Source: DAIDKA01 sp035506335
Lineage (GTDB): Bacteria > Pseudomonadota > Gammaproteobacteria > Steroidobacterales > Steroidobacteraceae
Length of the DNA: 9,354 nt
Direction: 5' to 3'
Assembly (NCBI GenBank): GCA_035506335.1
Contig: DATJPN010000209.1
Coordinates: forward strand, 1 to 9,354
Positions 1-6,585 of the stretch are shown piece by piece. The position numbers and the translations under genes were made by a program. The notes beneath the pieces were generated by a model. It had not been told where the DNA came from. It made no database searches and saw nothing but the letters and a program-made list of their open reading frames with translations. Every line of letters starts with the position of its first letter. The first letter of the stretch is position 1.

Positions 1-2
1 GA

Positions 3-28
3 TTCGCAAAATAGACATGTTATGCGAA
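3..28. promoter_or_regulatory. Inverted repeat upstream of the acetyltransferase gene
   Basis: TTCGCA at 3-8 is matched by its exact reverse complement TGCGAA at 23-28, with a 14-base AT-rich spacer. It lies in an AT-rich patch about 110 bases before the chosen acetyltransferase start. It could be an operator or part of a promoter, but the window begins here and no clear -35/-10 pair can be assigned. A 6-bp repeat can also arise by chance, so this is only a candidate. Confidence 0.2.
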
Positions 29-135
29 ATATCGGTTTCCGACCCTAGCCTCAATTGCCGCAGCGCCGACATCTTCACTTGGGTCGGGCCGGCTTCCTTC
101 GACCGGAAGATTTGTACCTCTCGCATGACGGCACT

Positions 136-642
136 ATGAACGTCAGGATTCGAGTCGAGACTCCAGCCGATGTTCAGGAGATTGCGGCGGTGACGACCGA
201 TGCGTTCCTGAACGCGCCCCATACCAGTCACACCGAGCAGTACATCGTCAACGCGCTGCGCACAGCAGGCAAGCTTGCTCTATCGCTGGTCGCGGAGAAG
301 GTCGACACACTGATTGGTCATCTCGCGATATCGCCCGTGTCAATCTCCGACGGCACAACGGATTGGTATGGCCTCGGTCCTGTTTCAGTTCTGTCAGGAT
401 ATCAACGTCGCGGAATCGGCTCTGGCCTCATTCACGAATCGCTGCGGATACTTCGCGACCGCGGTGCCTCTGGCTGTGTGGTACTCGGCGAGCCCGAGTA
501 CTACGGTAGATTCGGTTTCCGGGCGCAAGCCGACCTGGTGCTCAGGGGCGTCCCTCCGGAGTACTTTCTTGTCCTGTCGTTCGCCGAGTCGAAGCCACGT
601 GGAGCCGTTACCTATCACGAGGCGTTCCACGCCGAGAGCTGA
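136..642 (+). CDS. GNAT family N-acetyltransferase, YhbS-like
   Basis: This 168-residue protein is a single GNAT domain that would transfer an acetyl group from acetyl-CoA to an amine; the acceptor cannot be deduced. The acetyl-CoA pyrophosphate loop is visible as QRRGIGSG at residues 90-97, preceded by the beta-4 strand GPVSVLSGY. The segment GEPEYYGRFGF at 118-128 is the signature seen near the C-terminus of YhbS-type (COG3153) acetyltransferases. The ATG at 136 is preferred because the family fold starts right there (MNVRIRVETPADVQ). A TTG at 55 would add 27 residues with no domain character. No strong Shine-Dalgarno precedes either start. Base composition looks less GC-rich than in the genes that follow, so it may have a separate history. 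It is separated by 121 bases from the regulator gene and need not belong to the catabolic locus. Confidence 0.85.
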   Translation: MNVRIRVETPADVQEIAAVTTDAFLNAPHTSHTEQYIVNALRTAGKLALSLVAEKVDTLIGHLAISPVSISDGTTDWYGLGPVSVLSGYQRRGIGSGLIHESLRILRDRGASGCVVLGEPEYYGRFGFRAQADLVLRGVPPEYFLVLSFAESKPRGAVTYHEAFHAES

Positions 643-763
643 TGTCATGGACCAGGGGTTGGCGTCGAGGAGATCAGGCCGCGCAGTCGCCGTCGGGGCT
701 TGCAACCACTACGACGCGGGCACTGTACAGGCATGAGCGTGCGAATCACAATCCGGGACCTAC

Positions 764-1675
764 ATGCGCTTCAATGGCCTCGATCTGAATCTGCTCGTCG
801 CCTTCCAGGTGCTGCTGGAGGAGCGCAACGTGACGCGCGCGGCGCGCCGGCTGAACGTCAGCCAACCGGCCATGAGCGCAGCGCTCAACCGCCTGCGGGA
901 CTATTTCCAGGACGACATCCTCGCCGTGCAGGGCAAGCACATGCTACCCACCGCCCGGGCGCAGAGCCTGGCGGGTCCGATTTCCGAATTCCTCGCCGGC
1001 CTGGAAGGCCTGCTGCGACGCTCGGCGAATTTCGATCCGGCGACGACGCAGCGGACCTTCAGGCTGGTCGCCTCGGACTACATCACGGCGGCGGTCATCG
1101 GTCCGCTGTCGATCCGTCTGGCGACGATCGCGCCCCAGGTCCGACTGGAGATGATGCTGCCGAGCGAGGAGGCGGCGCAGCTCGTCGTGGAAGGACAGGC
1201 GGATCTCGTCGTTACGCCGGAGGAGTTCGCCGATCCGGCGCAACCGATGGAACTGCTGTGCGAGGAGCGGCAGGTGGTCGTCGGCTGGAAGGGCAATCCC
1301 GCGCTGCGGGACGCTCTCAGCGCTGCGGATTTCGAGCGCCTCGGGCATGTTGCGGTGTTCCTCGACAGCAATGCCGTGCCATCCTTCGCGGATCGTCACC
1401 TGGAGCGGATGGGCTCGCGACGGCACATCGCGGTGACCTGCGGGTGCTTCACCCTCGTCCCGTGGCTGATTTGCGGAACGGCGCGCATCGCCGTGATGCA
1501 TGAGCGCCTGGCGCTGCAGATCGCCGCGCGCTTCCCCTGTGTCGTGCGGCCGCTGCCCTTCGACTTTCCGGTGATGCGGGAGATGGTTCAGTACCACAAG
1601 GCCCGGGAGGCCGATGCGGGCTTGCGCTGGCTGCGGCAGCTGCTGAAGTCCGAAGCCGAGACGCCACTCGTATAA
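764..1675 (+). CDS. LysR-type transcriptional regulator, NodD-like
   Basis: This 303-residue protein has the usual LysR length and layout. The N-terminal winged helix-turn-helix lies at about residues 5-64, with the recognition region around RAARRLNVSQPAMSAAL (25-41). The effector-binding domain runs from about residue 92 to the end. The opening MRFNGLDLNLLVAF and the SQPAMSAALNRLRDYF stretch are close to what I recall of NodD and of NodD-like catabolic activators (NahR, FdeR), which respond to flavonoids or small aromatic acids. The likely role is activation of the co-directional catabolic operon that starts 97 bases downstream in the presence of its substrate or an intermediate. A GGGA at 755-758 gives a modest Shine-Dalgarno five bases before the ATG. 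The gene is upstream of and parallel to its presumed target, rather than divergent as is common for LysR regulators. The family is certain; the effector is inference. Confidence 0.93.
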   Translation: MRFNGLDLNLLVAFQVLLEERNVTRAARRLNVSQPAMSAALNRLRDYFQDDILAVQGKHMLPTARAQSLAGPISEFLAGLEGLLRRSANFDPATTQRTFRLVASDYITAAVIGPLSIRLATIAPQVRLEMMLPSEEAAQLVVEGQADLVVTPEEFADPAQPMELLCEERQVVVGWKGNPALRDALSAADFERLGHVAVFLDSNAVPSFADRHLERMGSRRHIAVTCGCFTLVPWLICGTARIAVMHERLALQIAARFPCVVRPLPFDFPVMREMVQYHKAREADAGLRWLRQLLKSEAETPLV

Positions 1676-1690
1676 GCGCCGTCTATCGCC

Positions 1691-1709
1691 GACAATCAGT
1701 TCTATTGTC
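1691..1709. promoter_or_regulatory. Perfect dyad upstream of the catabolic operon; candidate LysR binding site
   Basis: GACAAT (1691-1696) and ATTGTC (1704-1709) are exact reverse complements separated by seven bases. The dyad sits just upstream of the candidate -35 element, centred about 45 bases before the predicted transcription start. That is a typical activation position for a LysR-type protein, though it does not fit a clean T-N11-A box. Because a run of T (1710-1713) follows, a weak intrinsic terminator for the regulator gene is the alternative reading. The stem is short and AT-rich, which makes it a poor terminator. Confidence 0.4.
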
Positions 1710-1710
1710 T

Positions 1711-1738
1711 TTTACCGAGGCCCGGGTCGGGCTATCGT
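1711..1738 (+). promoter_or_regulatory. Candidate sigma-70-like promoter of the catabolic operon
   Basis: TTTACC (1711-1716) as -35 and TATCGT (1733-1738) as -10 each match four of six consensus positions and are separated by 16 bases. This would start transcription near 1745, leaving a leader of about 28 bases that contains the Shine-Dalgarno at 1758-1765. The weak boxes next to an upstream dyad suit an activator-dependent promoter. The assignment rests on pattern only. Confidence 0.35.
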
Positions 1739-1757
1739 GTCGTCCTTGCCGGGGAAT

Positions 1758-1765
1758 GGAAGGAG
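1758..1765 (+). promoter_or_regulatory. Ribosome binding site that fixes the monooxygenase start
   Basis: GGAAGGAG lies seven bases upstream of the GTG at 1773, an almost ideal Shine-Dalgarno with ideal spacing. It argues for the GTG at 1773 over the in-frame GTG at 1737, which overlaps the candidate -10 element and has no comparable site. Confidence 0.75.
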
Positions 1766-1772
1766 CGGCGAA

Positions 1773-2885
1773 GTGCAGCGTCTGTCGGTTCTGATCGTGG
1801 GCGCCGGTATCGGCGGTCTGACGGCGGCGATCGCGCTGCGGCAGCGCGGATTCGACGTCGACGTCATCGAAAAGGATCCGGTGTGGACGGCCTACGGGGT
1901 CGGCATCATCCAGCAGGGCAATGTCCTGCGCGCCGTCGCGGCGCTCGGCATCCTCGACCAGTACATCGATGCGGGCGTGGGCTTCGACGCGGTGGAGGTG
2001 TTCGCACCGAACGGTGTCCGGGTCGCGCGCGTGCCCTCCCATCGGCTGCTGCCGGATCGGCCGGCGAACCTCGGCATCAGCCGGCGGGCGCTGCAGCGGG
2101 TCCTTGCCCGCTCGGCCAGCACGGCGGGCGCGCAGGTGCGTCTTGGCCTGACCCCCGAGCGTATCGAGGAGGGCGACCGGATCAAGGTGCGGTTCTCCGA
2201 CGGTTCAGGCGGCAGCTACGACCTTCTGGTGGGCGCCGATGGGGCCCAGTCCCAGATCCGTTCGACACAGTTTCCGGATGCCCCGCATCCGCAGTTCACG
2301 GGCCAGGCCGTCTGGCGCTACAACCTGCCGCGCCCCGAGGGCCTGGATGCGCTGCAGGTCTACAACGGGCCGATCGGCGCGGGCCTCGTGCCGATCAGCA
2401 AGGAACTGATGTACCTGTACCTGACGACCCCCGAGCCGGGCAATCCCCACCATCCTCGAGTGGGCCTCGCCGCGGTCATGCGCCGCAGGACCGAAGCGTG
2501 CGCGCCGGCCATCCGCGAGCTGGCGCAGTCCATTACGGATGATGAGGCCGTGGTGTACAGACCTCTGGACACGCTCCTGGTCACCGGTCCCTGGCATCGG
2601 GGCCGGATCGTGCTGCTGGGTGATGCCGTGCACACCAGCACTCCGCATCTGGGGCAGGGGGCGGGACTTGCCATCGAGGATGCCCTGGTCCTGGCCGAGG
2701 AACTCGCAAGGCTCCCGGACCTCGAGGCGGCGCTGACGGCGTATCGTGCCCGGCGCATCGCGCGCTGTGAATACATCGTGGGCGCGAGCCTCGCGATCTG
2801 CAGGGGACAGCTGGGCCTCGGGCCACCCGTCGACAATGCCCGGGCCACCGCCGAAATGTTCGATGTGATCGCACAGCCCATCTGA
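1773..2885 (+). CDS. FAD-dependent aromatic monooxygenase (group A flavoprotein hydroxylase)
   Basis: This 370-residue enzyme hydroxylates an aromatic ring using NAD(P)H and O2. All three family signatures are present. The N-terminal Rossmann GxGxxG is at residues 10-15 in VLIVGAGIGGLTAA. The LLVGADGAQS 'DG' motif at 151-160 touches both FAD and NAD(P)H. The LLGDAVHTSTP 'GD' motif at 281-291 binds the FAD ribityl and phosphate. The length fits single-component salicylate/6-hydroxynicotinate-hydroxylase-like enzymes. The GTG at 1773 is chosen because of its strong Shine-Dalgarno and because the Rossmann strand begins at once (MQRLSVLIVG). The GTG at 1737 would add 12 poor residues. It is the first gene of the operon and, with the extradiol dioxygenase 12 bases downstream, probably produces the catechol-type diol that enzyme cleaves. 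Decarboxylating hydroxylation is possible but not shown. Confidence 0.93.
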   Translation: MQRLSVLIVGAGIGGLTAAIALRQRGFDVDVIEKDPVWTAYGVGIIQQGNVLRAVAALGILDQYIDAGVGFDAVEVFAPNGVRVARVPSHRLLPDRPANLGISRRALQRVLARSASTAGAQVRLGLTPERIEEGDRIKVRFSDGSGGSYDLLVGADGAQSQIRSTQFPDAPHPQFTGQAVWRYNLPRPEGLDALQVYNGPIGAGLVPISKELMYLYLTTPEPGNPHHPRVGLAAVMRRRTEACAPAIRELAQSITDDEAVVYRPLDTLLVTGPWHRGRIVLLGDAVHTSTPHLGQGAGLAIEDALVLAEELARLPDLEAALTAYRARRIARCEYIVGASLAICRGQLGLGPPVDNARATAEMFDVIAQPI

Positions 2886-2897
2886 GGAAGAGCCGCC

Positions 2898-3800
2898 ATG
2901 AGTCGAGTGACCGAGATCCGATACGTTGGCTACGGCGTCACCGATTTCGACGCCGAGCGCGCCTTTTATGTCGGGAAGTGGGGGCTCGCGGAAGTGGCCT
3001 CCGAAGCGGATCTCGTGTGGCTGAAATCCCAGGGGAGCGACGAGCCGTGTTGCGTGCGCCTGCGGCGTTCGAATGCGAATCACCTGGATGTCATCGCGTT
3101 CGCCACCGGCTCCCGTGCGGATCTCGAGGCGCTGCTCGAGCGCATCGTCGGCGCCGGGTGCACCATCATCCATCCGCCGGCGCCGCTTCAGGGTCCCGGG
3201 GGCGGCTACGGACTGCGCTGCTTCACGCCGGATGGACTGCCCCTGGAGATTTCCTGCGAGGTGGCGCGCGCTCCCCGTCGCGAGATCGAACGCTGGGAGG
3301 GCATCCCCCTGCGGATCAGCCACGTGGTGCTGCATTCCCCGGATGTCGCCCGGTGCGTGAAGTTCTTCACCGAAGTGCTCGGGTTCCGGATCAGCGACTG
3401 GCTCGGGGACTTCATGTGCTTCCTGCGCTGCAATTCGGCCCATCACCGGCTCGCGATACTTCCGGGACCGCCCTGCCTGAATCACGTCGCCTACGACATG
3501 CACGGCGTCGACGGCATGATGCGCGGCGTCGGCCGGTTGCGTCAGGCCGGAGTCGAGGTCCGCTGGGGTCCGGGTCGGCACACGGCTGGCGACAACACCT
3601 TCAGCTATTTCACGACTCCGAACGGCTTCGCGGTGGAATACACCGCGGAGCTGCAGACCGTCGACTTCGAATCGCATACGGGCCGGGTCTACGCCCCGGC
3701 GCCGCAGATCATGGATCAGTGGGGCGTCGGGGTGGGCGGACCGCAGGCGATGCCGCATGCGGCACCGGATCCGCGGCTGTTCCAGCCGGCCGGGCGCTAG
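2898..3800 (+). CDS. Type I extradiol ring-cleavage dioxygenase (two VOC domains)
   Basis: This 300-residue protein has two vicinal-oxygen-chelate modules, about residues 5-125 and 138-252, the layout and length of BphC/2,3-dihydroxybiphenyl dioxygenase enzymes. The Fe(II) facial triad is intact in the C-terminal module: His142 (ISHVVL), His196 (LNHVAY) and Glu247 (FAVEYT). The expected active-site residues around it are also present: the His pair 182-183 in the CNSAHHRLA segment, His228 in GRHTAGDN and Tyr237 in SYFTTPNG. It should therefore open a catechol-like ring next to the hydroxyls to give a coloured 2-hydroxymuconate-type product. A Shine-Dalgarno (GAGGA, 2884-2888) overlaps the stop of the monooxygenase. 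A tail of about 45 residues after the second module is proline- and glycine-rich. The substrate is unknown; the pairing suggests the product of the upstream hydroxylase. Confidence 0.92.
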   Translation: MSRVTEIRYVGYGVTDFDAERAFYVGKWGLAEVASEADLVWLKSQGSDEPCCVRLRRSNANHLDVIAFATGSRADLEALLERIVGAGCTIIHPPAPLQGPGGGYGLRCFTPDGLPLEISCEVARAPRREIERWEGIPLRISHVVLHSPDVARCVKFFTEVLGFRISDWLGDFMCFLRCNSAHHRLAILPGPPCLNHVAYDMHGVDGMMRGVGRLRQAGVEVRWGPGRHTAGDNTFSYFTTPNGFAVEYTAELQTVDFESHTGRVYAPAPQIMDQWGVGVGGPQAMPHAAPDPRLFQPAGR

Positions 3801-3804
3801 CGCC

Positions 3805-4962
3805 ATGGCGCTGTTCGAGTACTTCCCGAACTACGTCTGGAATCTCTCGGTCGCGATGGCGCTGGAGAGCGGCGGCAAGATCGGCGAGATCATCGACATG
3901 TGCCAGCCGATCCGCGATGCCGCCAAGGCCGGGGCCGACGCGGGCACGCCGCAGTTCCTGGCGCAATGGGTGCAGATGGCCGAGCGCCTGATCGGGCTCG
4001 CCGACGAGGACGACAGCCGCGGCCGGGCACTATCGGCATCCGACAAACTCGAGCGCGCCGCGCTGTATCTGCTCGTGGCAGAGCGCATGCAGGAGCAGGG
4101 CTCGCCCGAGAAGGGCAGCACCTACGTGCGCGCCCGGTCGGTGTTCGACCGCTCGACGGCTCTCGGGCGCATCAATCGCCGGCGGGTCGAGATCCCGCTG
4201 TCCCGGGGCACGATGGCCGCGCTCTATACCGCGGCCCGTGGGGCGGAGCGAAGCCCGGTCGTCGTGTATTGCAATGGACTCGACAGCTGCAAGGAACTGC
4301 TCTACTGGTCGGGTTTGCCCGAAGCCCTGGCCCGCCGCGGTGTCTCGACACTGTGTGTCGATCAGCCCGGATCCGGGGAAGCGCTGCGGCTGCAGGGCCT
4401 GCCGGTAGATCCGCACAGTGAGTCGTGGGCTGCGAAGGCGGTCGACTGGCTCGCGGCCCGCGCGGACATCGATGCGTCCCGGATCGGGATGACGGGCATA
4501 TCCTTGGGCGGGCACTTCGCCCCGCGGGCCGTGGCCTACGAGCCGAGATTCGCGGCAGGGGCCGTCTGGGGCGCGAATCATGACTGGGCGCAGGTGCAGG
4601 AGCGGCGCCTGAAGCGCGAGGGAGAACGGCCGGTACCGCACTACTGGGCGCATGTGCAATGGGCCTTCGGTGCCGCCGATAACCGGGATTTCATGGAGAA
4701 GGCGCGGGAGATGACGCTGGAGGGCCATCTGCATCGCATCCGGGTGCCGTTTCTGGTCACCCATGGCGCGAATGACCGGCAGATCTCCCCCGAGTACGCC
4801 CAGCGGACGTACGATCAGCTGGTGAATGCACCGAAGCGGGAGCTGAAGTTCTTTACCTCCCGCGAAGGGGGCGTGGAGCATGTGGCGGCCGACAACATGT
4901 CGTTCGCACGCGATTACATTGCGGACTGGTTCGCCGAGCAGCTCGGCGGCGTGACGCGCTGA
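3805..4962 (+). CDS. Alpha/beta hydrolase, 2,6-dihydroxypseudooxynicotine hydrolase/FrsA-like
   Basis: This 385-residue protein has a long helical N-terminal cap (about 1-125) and an alpha/beta-hydrolase core (about 128-380). That architecture is known from the nicotine-pathway C-C hydrolase DHPH and from FrsA-like proteins. The nucleophile elbow GISLGG places Ser233. Asp324 in THGANDRQIS and His359 in GGVEHVAADN complete the triad. The CNGLDSCKEL segment (156-165) with Glu164 corresponds to the region that in DHPH supplies an extra active-site glutamate (from memory). In context it likely hydrolyses a C-C bond in the ring-opened or side-chain ketone product of the dioxygenase. The ATG at 3805, four bases after the upstream stop, is preferred over an in-frame ATG at 3757 that would lie inside the dioxygenase gene. 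Translation is probably coupled, as no clear Shine-Dalgarno is present. Esterase activity cannot be excluded. Confidence 0.88.
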   Translation: MALFEYFPNYVWNLSVAMALESGGKIGEIIDMCQPIRDAAKAGADAGTPQFLAQWVQMAERLIGLADEDDSRGRALSASDKLERAALYLLVAERMQEQGSPEKGSTYVRARSVFDRSTALGRINRRRVEIPLSRGTMAALYTAARGAERSPVVVYCNGLDSCKELLYWSGLPEALARRGVSTLCVDQPGSGEALRLQGLPVDPHSESWAAKAVDWLAARADIDASRIGMTGISLGGHFAPRAVAYEPRFAAGAVWGANHDWAQVQERRLKREGERPVPHYWAHVQWAFGAADNRDFMEKAREMTLEGHLHRIRVPFLVTHGANDRQISPEYAQRTYDQLVNAPKRELKFFTSREGGVEHVAADNMSFARDYIADWFAEQLGGVTR

Positions 4963-4971
4963 GGGAGGCTC

Positions 4972-5538
4972 ATGAGGGAAGTACCGGTGCGGCGGGTCGT
5001 GACGGGGCACGACGAACAAGGAAGAGCCGTGATCCAGGAAGACGGCCCGGTGCCGCGCGTGCAGCGCATCGGCGGTGAGCACGGACCCCTGTTCTACGAG
5101 ATCTGGAATACCCGGGCGACACCCGCGCCGATCGACCGGGCGTCGGGCGAACCTGCGGAGGAGGGCATCCAGCTGACTCCGCCCCGAAACGGCACCCGAA
5201 TCCGGATCCTCGACATCCCGCCGGAGGATGCGAGCTTCGGGACCATCACGCCCGAGGAGGCTCAGGCCCATTTCGCGTCCGTGGGAGCGGCCGAAGCATC
5301 CTCGCACGCCGGTAGCGGAACCCGGCACGCGTTCATGCACCGCACGCAGACCCTCGACTACGGCATCGTGCTGGAGGGTGAACTGACGCTGATCGTGGAC
5401 ACGGGCGAGACCATCGTGCGGGCCGGAGACATCGTCATCCAGCGTGGTACGAATCATGGCTGGTCGAACCGCAGCAACCGTCATTGCCGGATCGCCTTCA
5501 TTCTCATCGACGGCGAGTACCAGTTGGACCTGCCTTGA
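4972..5538 (+). CDS. Cupin domain protein
   Basis: This 188-residue protein has an N-terminal extension of about 110 residues and one C-terminal cupin barrel. Cupin motif 1 appears as HRTQTLDYGIVLEGELTL (123-140) and motif 2 as AGDIVIQRGTNHGWSN (151-166). The usual HxH of motif 1 is replaced: His123 and the DY pair stand where metal-binding residues are expected, and His162 is the only canonical motif-2 ligand. Metal binding may be weak or altered, so I do not call it a dioxygenase. Similar small cupins often accompany aromatic catabolic genes, where their task is mostly undetermined; isomerase, hydrolase or ligand-binding roles are all possible. The Shine-Dalgarno GGGAGG (4963-4968) begins right after the stop of the hydrolase, three bases from the ATG. 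The stop codon is shared with the start of the next gene. Confidence 0.83.
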   Translation: MREVPVRRVVTGHDEQGRAVIQEDGPVPRVQRIGGEHGPLFYEIWNTRATPAPIDRASGEPAEEGIQLTPPRNGTRIRILDIPPEDASFGTITPEEAQAHFASVGAAEASSHAGSGTRHAFMHRTQTLDYGIVLEGELTLIVDTGETIVRAGDIVIQRGTNHGWSNRSNRHCRIAFILIDGEYQLDLP

Positions 5539-6506
5539 GACTCGCGACTCGCACCGCCGCTTCCGCGGATGGGGAACTGGTCGTGGTGTCCGCCGACGGC
5601 GGGCGGTGCCTCCCGGCCGGACCGCGCTGGCCGAATCTCCTGGCGGCCCTCTCGCAGTGGGAGCTGGCCGAACCGCACCTGCGCAGGCTTGCCGCCGACC
5701 TCGCGGCAGGCAAGGGCGAGGCACTCGAGGTGGGTGATGTCCTGGCACCACTGCCCCGAACCTGGCAATGGCTGGACGGCTCGGCCTTTCCGGTACACGC
5801 CGACCTCATGCGGATCGCGTTCAACGCGGATCCGATCGCGACCGACAAGCCTCTCATGTACCAGGGACTGTCGGATTGCTTCTACAGTCCCACCGCGTCC
5901 GTGCCTTTTCGATCGACGGCCGATGGCATTGACTTCGAAGGCGAGTACGCCGTGATCGTCGATCGCGTGCCCATGGGCACGGGCGCCGCGGCGGCGATGT
6001 CGCACATCAGGCTCGTGGTGCAGGTCAACGACTGGTCGCTGCGGATGCTCGCGCTCGATGAGATGAAGACCGGATTTGGCTGGATCCAGGCGAAGCCGGC
6101 CTGCTCTATGGCGCCTTTTGCCGTGACGCCGGAGGATCTGAAGGAAGACTGGCGGGACGGTCGCGTGTGCCTGGATCTCGCCATCGACTACAACGGCCAG
6201 CGTTTCGGCAATGCCAATGGGCGCGAAATGGCGTTCGGCTTTCACGAGCTCGTTGCGCATGCCGCGGCAACCCGGACACTGGTTGCCGGCAGCGTCATCG
6301 GATCCGGGACGATCGCGAACCGGGACTACGCCCGGGTCGGATCCAGCTGTATTTCGGAACGTCGCGCCATCGAGATCATCCAGGCCGGCAAGCCGTCCAC
6401 GGGCTTCATGGCTTTCGGTGACCGGGTGCGGATGCAGGCCCGAATGGCCGACGGCTACGCGCCGTTCGGCGCGATCGATCAGGTCGTGGTCCAGGCGACG
6501 CGGTAA
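5535..6506 (+). CDS. Fumarylacetoacetate hydrolase (FAH) family protein
   Basis: This protein has 323 residues when read from a TTG whose last two bases lie in the cupin stop codon (TTGA, 5535-5538). That start gives MRLATRTAASADGELVVVS, the typical N-terminus of bacterial FAH-like hydrolases. The in-frame ATG at 5484 would add 17 residues encoded inside the cupin gene. The acidic metal site is complete: Asp114 (GLSDCFYSP), Glu135 and Glu137 (DFEGEYAV) and Asp166 (VNDWSLR), with Lys187 (QAKPAC) in the expected place. No obvious counterpart of the catalytic His of mammalian FAH follows the first Asp, as in many bacterial members. The enzyme would hydrolyse a C-C bond of a 1,3-diketone-type ring-fission intermediate with Mg2+ or Mn2+, probably as the last step of this operon. 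Decarboxylase or tautomerase activity also occurs in this superfamily. Confidence 0.92.
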   Translation: MRLATRTAASADGELVVVSADGGRCLPAGPRWPNLLAALSQWELAEPHLRRLAADLAAGKGEALEVGDVLAPLPRTWQWLDGSAFPVHADLMRIAFNADPIATDKPLMYQGLSDCFYSPTASVPFRSTADGIDFEGEYAVIVDRVPMGTGAAAAMSHIRLVVQVNDWSLRMLALDEMKTGFGWIQAKPACSMAPFAVTPEDLKEDWRDGRVCLDLAIDYNGQRFGNANGREMAFGFHELVAHAAATRTLVAGSVIGSGTIANRDYARVGSSCISERRAIEIIQAGKPSTGFMAFGDRVRMQARMADGYAPFGAIDQVVVQATR

Positions 6507-6585
6507 CAAGTAGGCCAGACACCGTCTTGCGACCAAGCCGGAACAAGTGCAGTGGTCATGAGGGCGGTAGCGCCGGCATCTGCTG

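Larger units (their letters stand above)
1773..6506 (+). other. Five-gene aromatic ring-cleavage operon
   Basis: Monooxygenase, extradiol dioxygenase, alpha/beta hydrolase, cupin and FAH-family hydrolase are co-directional. Gaps are 12, 4 and 9 bases, and the final junction is a 4-base overlap. No terminator-like structure interrupts them. Gene order matches reaction order for ring hydroxylation, meta-cleavage and C-C hydrolysis. Co-transcription is an inference from spacing. Control is presumably by the LysR regulator encoded just upstream. Confidence 0.8.

Noticed and set aside
700..1503. A 267-residue + strand frame overlapping the LysR gene
   Set aside because: The LysR frame carries an intact helix-turn-helix and effector domain; this one is Arg/Gly/Ala-rich shadow coding.
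1676..1772. A true nod box for the NodD-like regulator
   Set aside because: Only fragments resemble it; ATC-N9-GAT with correct spacing is not found, so I report the dyad but not a nod box.
2205..3806. A 533-residue open frame on the - strand across the monooxygenase and dioxygenase genes
   Set aside because: It lies antisense to two genes with complete catalytic motifs, its translation is rich in Arg, His and Pro without recognisable domains, and long antisense frames are expected in GC-rich DNA.
4030..5751. A 573-residue open frame on the - strand across the hydrolase, cupin and FAH genes
   Set aside because: Low-complexity Arg/Pro/His-rich translation with no motif, fully antisense to well-supported genes.
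6531..6574. Possible terminator after the FAH gene (GACCA...TGGTC at 6531-6557, GGCG-GTAG-CGCC at 6563-6574)
   Set aside because: The stems are only five and four base pairs, the first has a long loop, and no T-run follows, so neither supports a terminator call.
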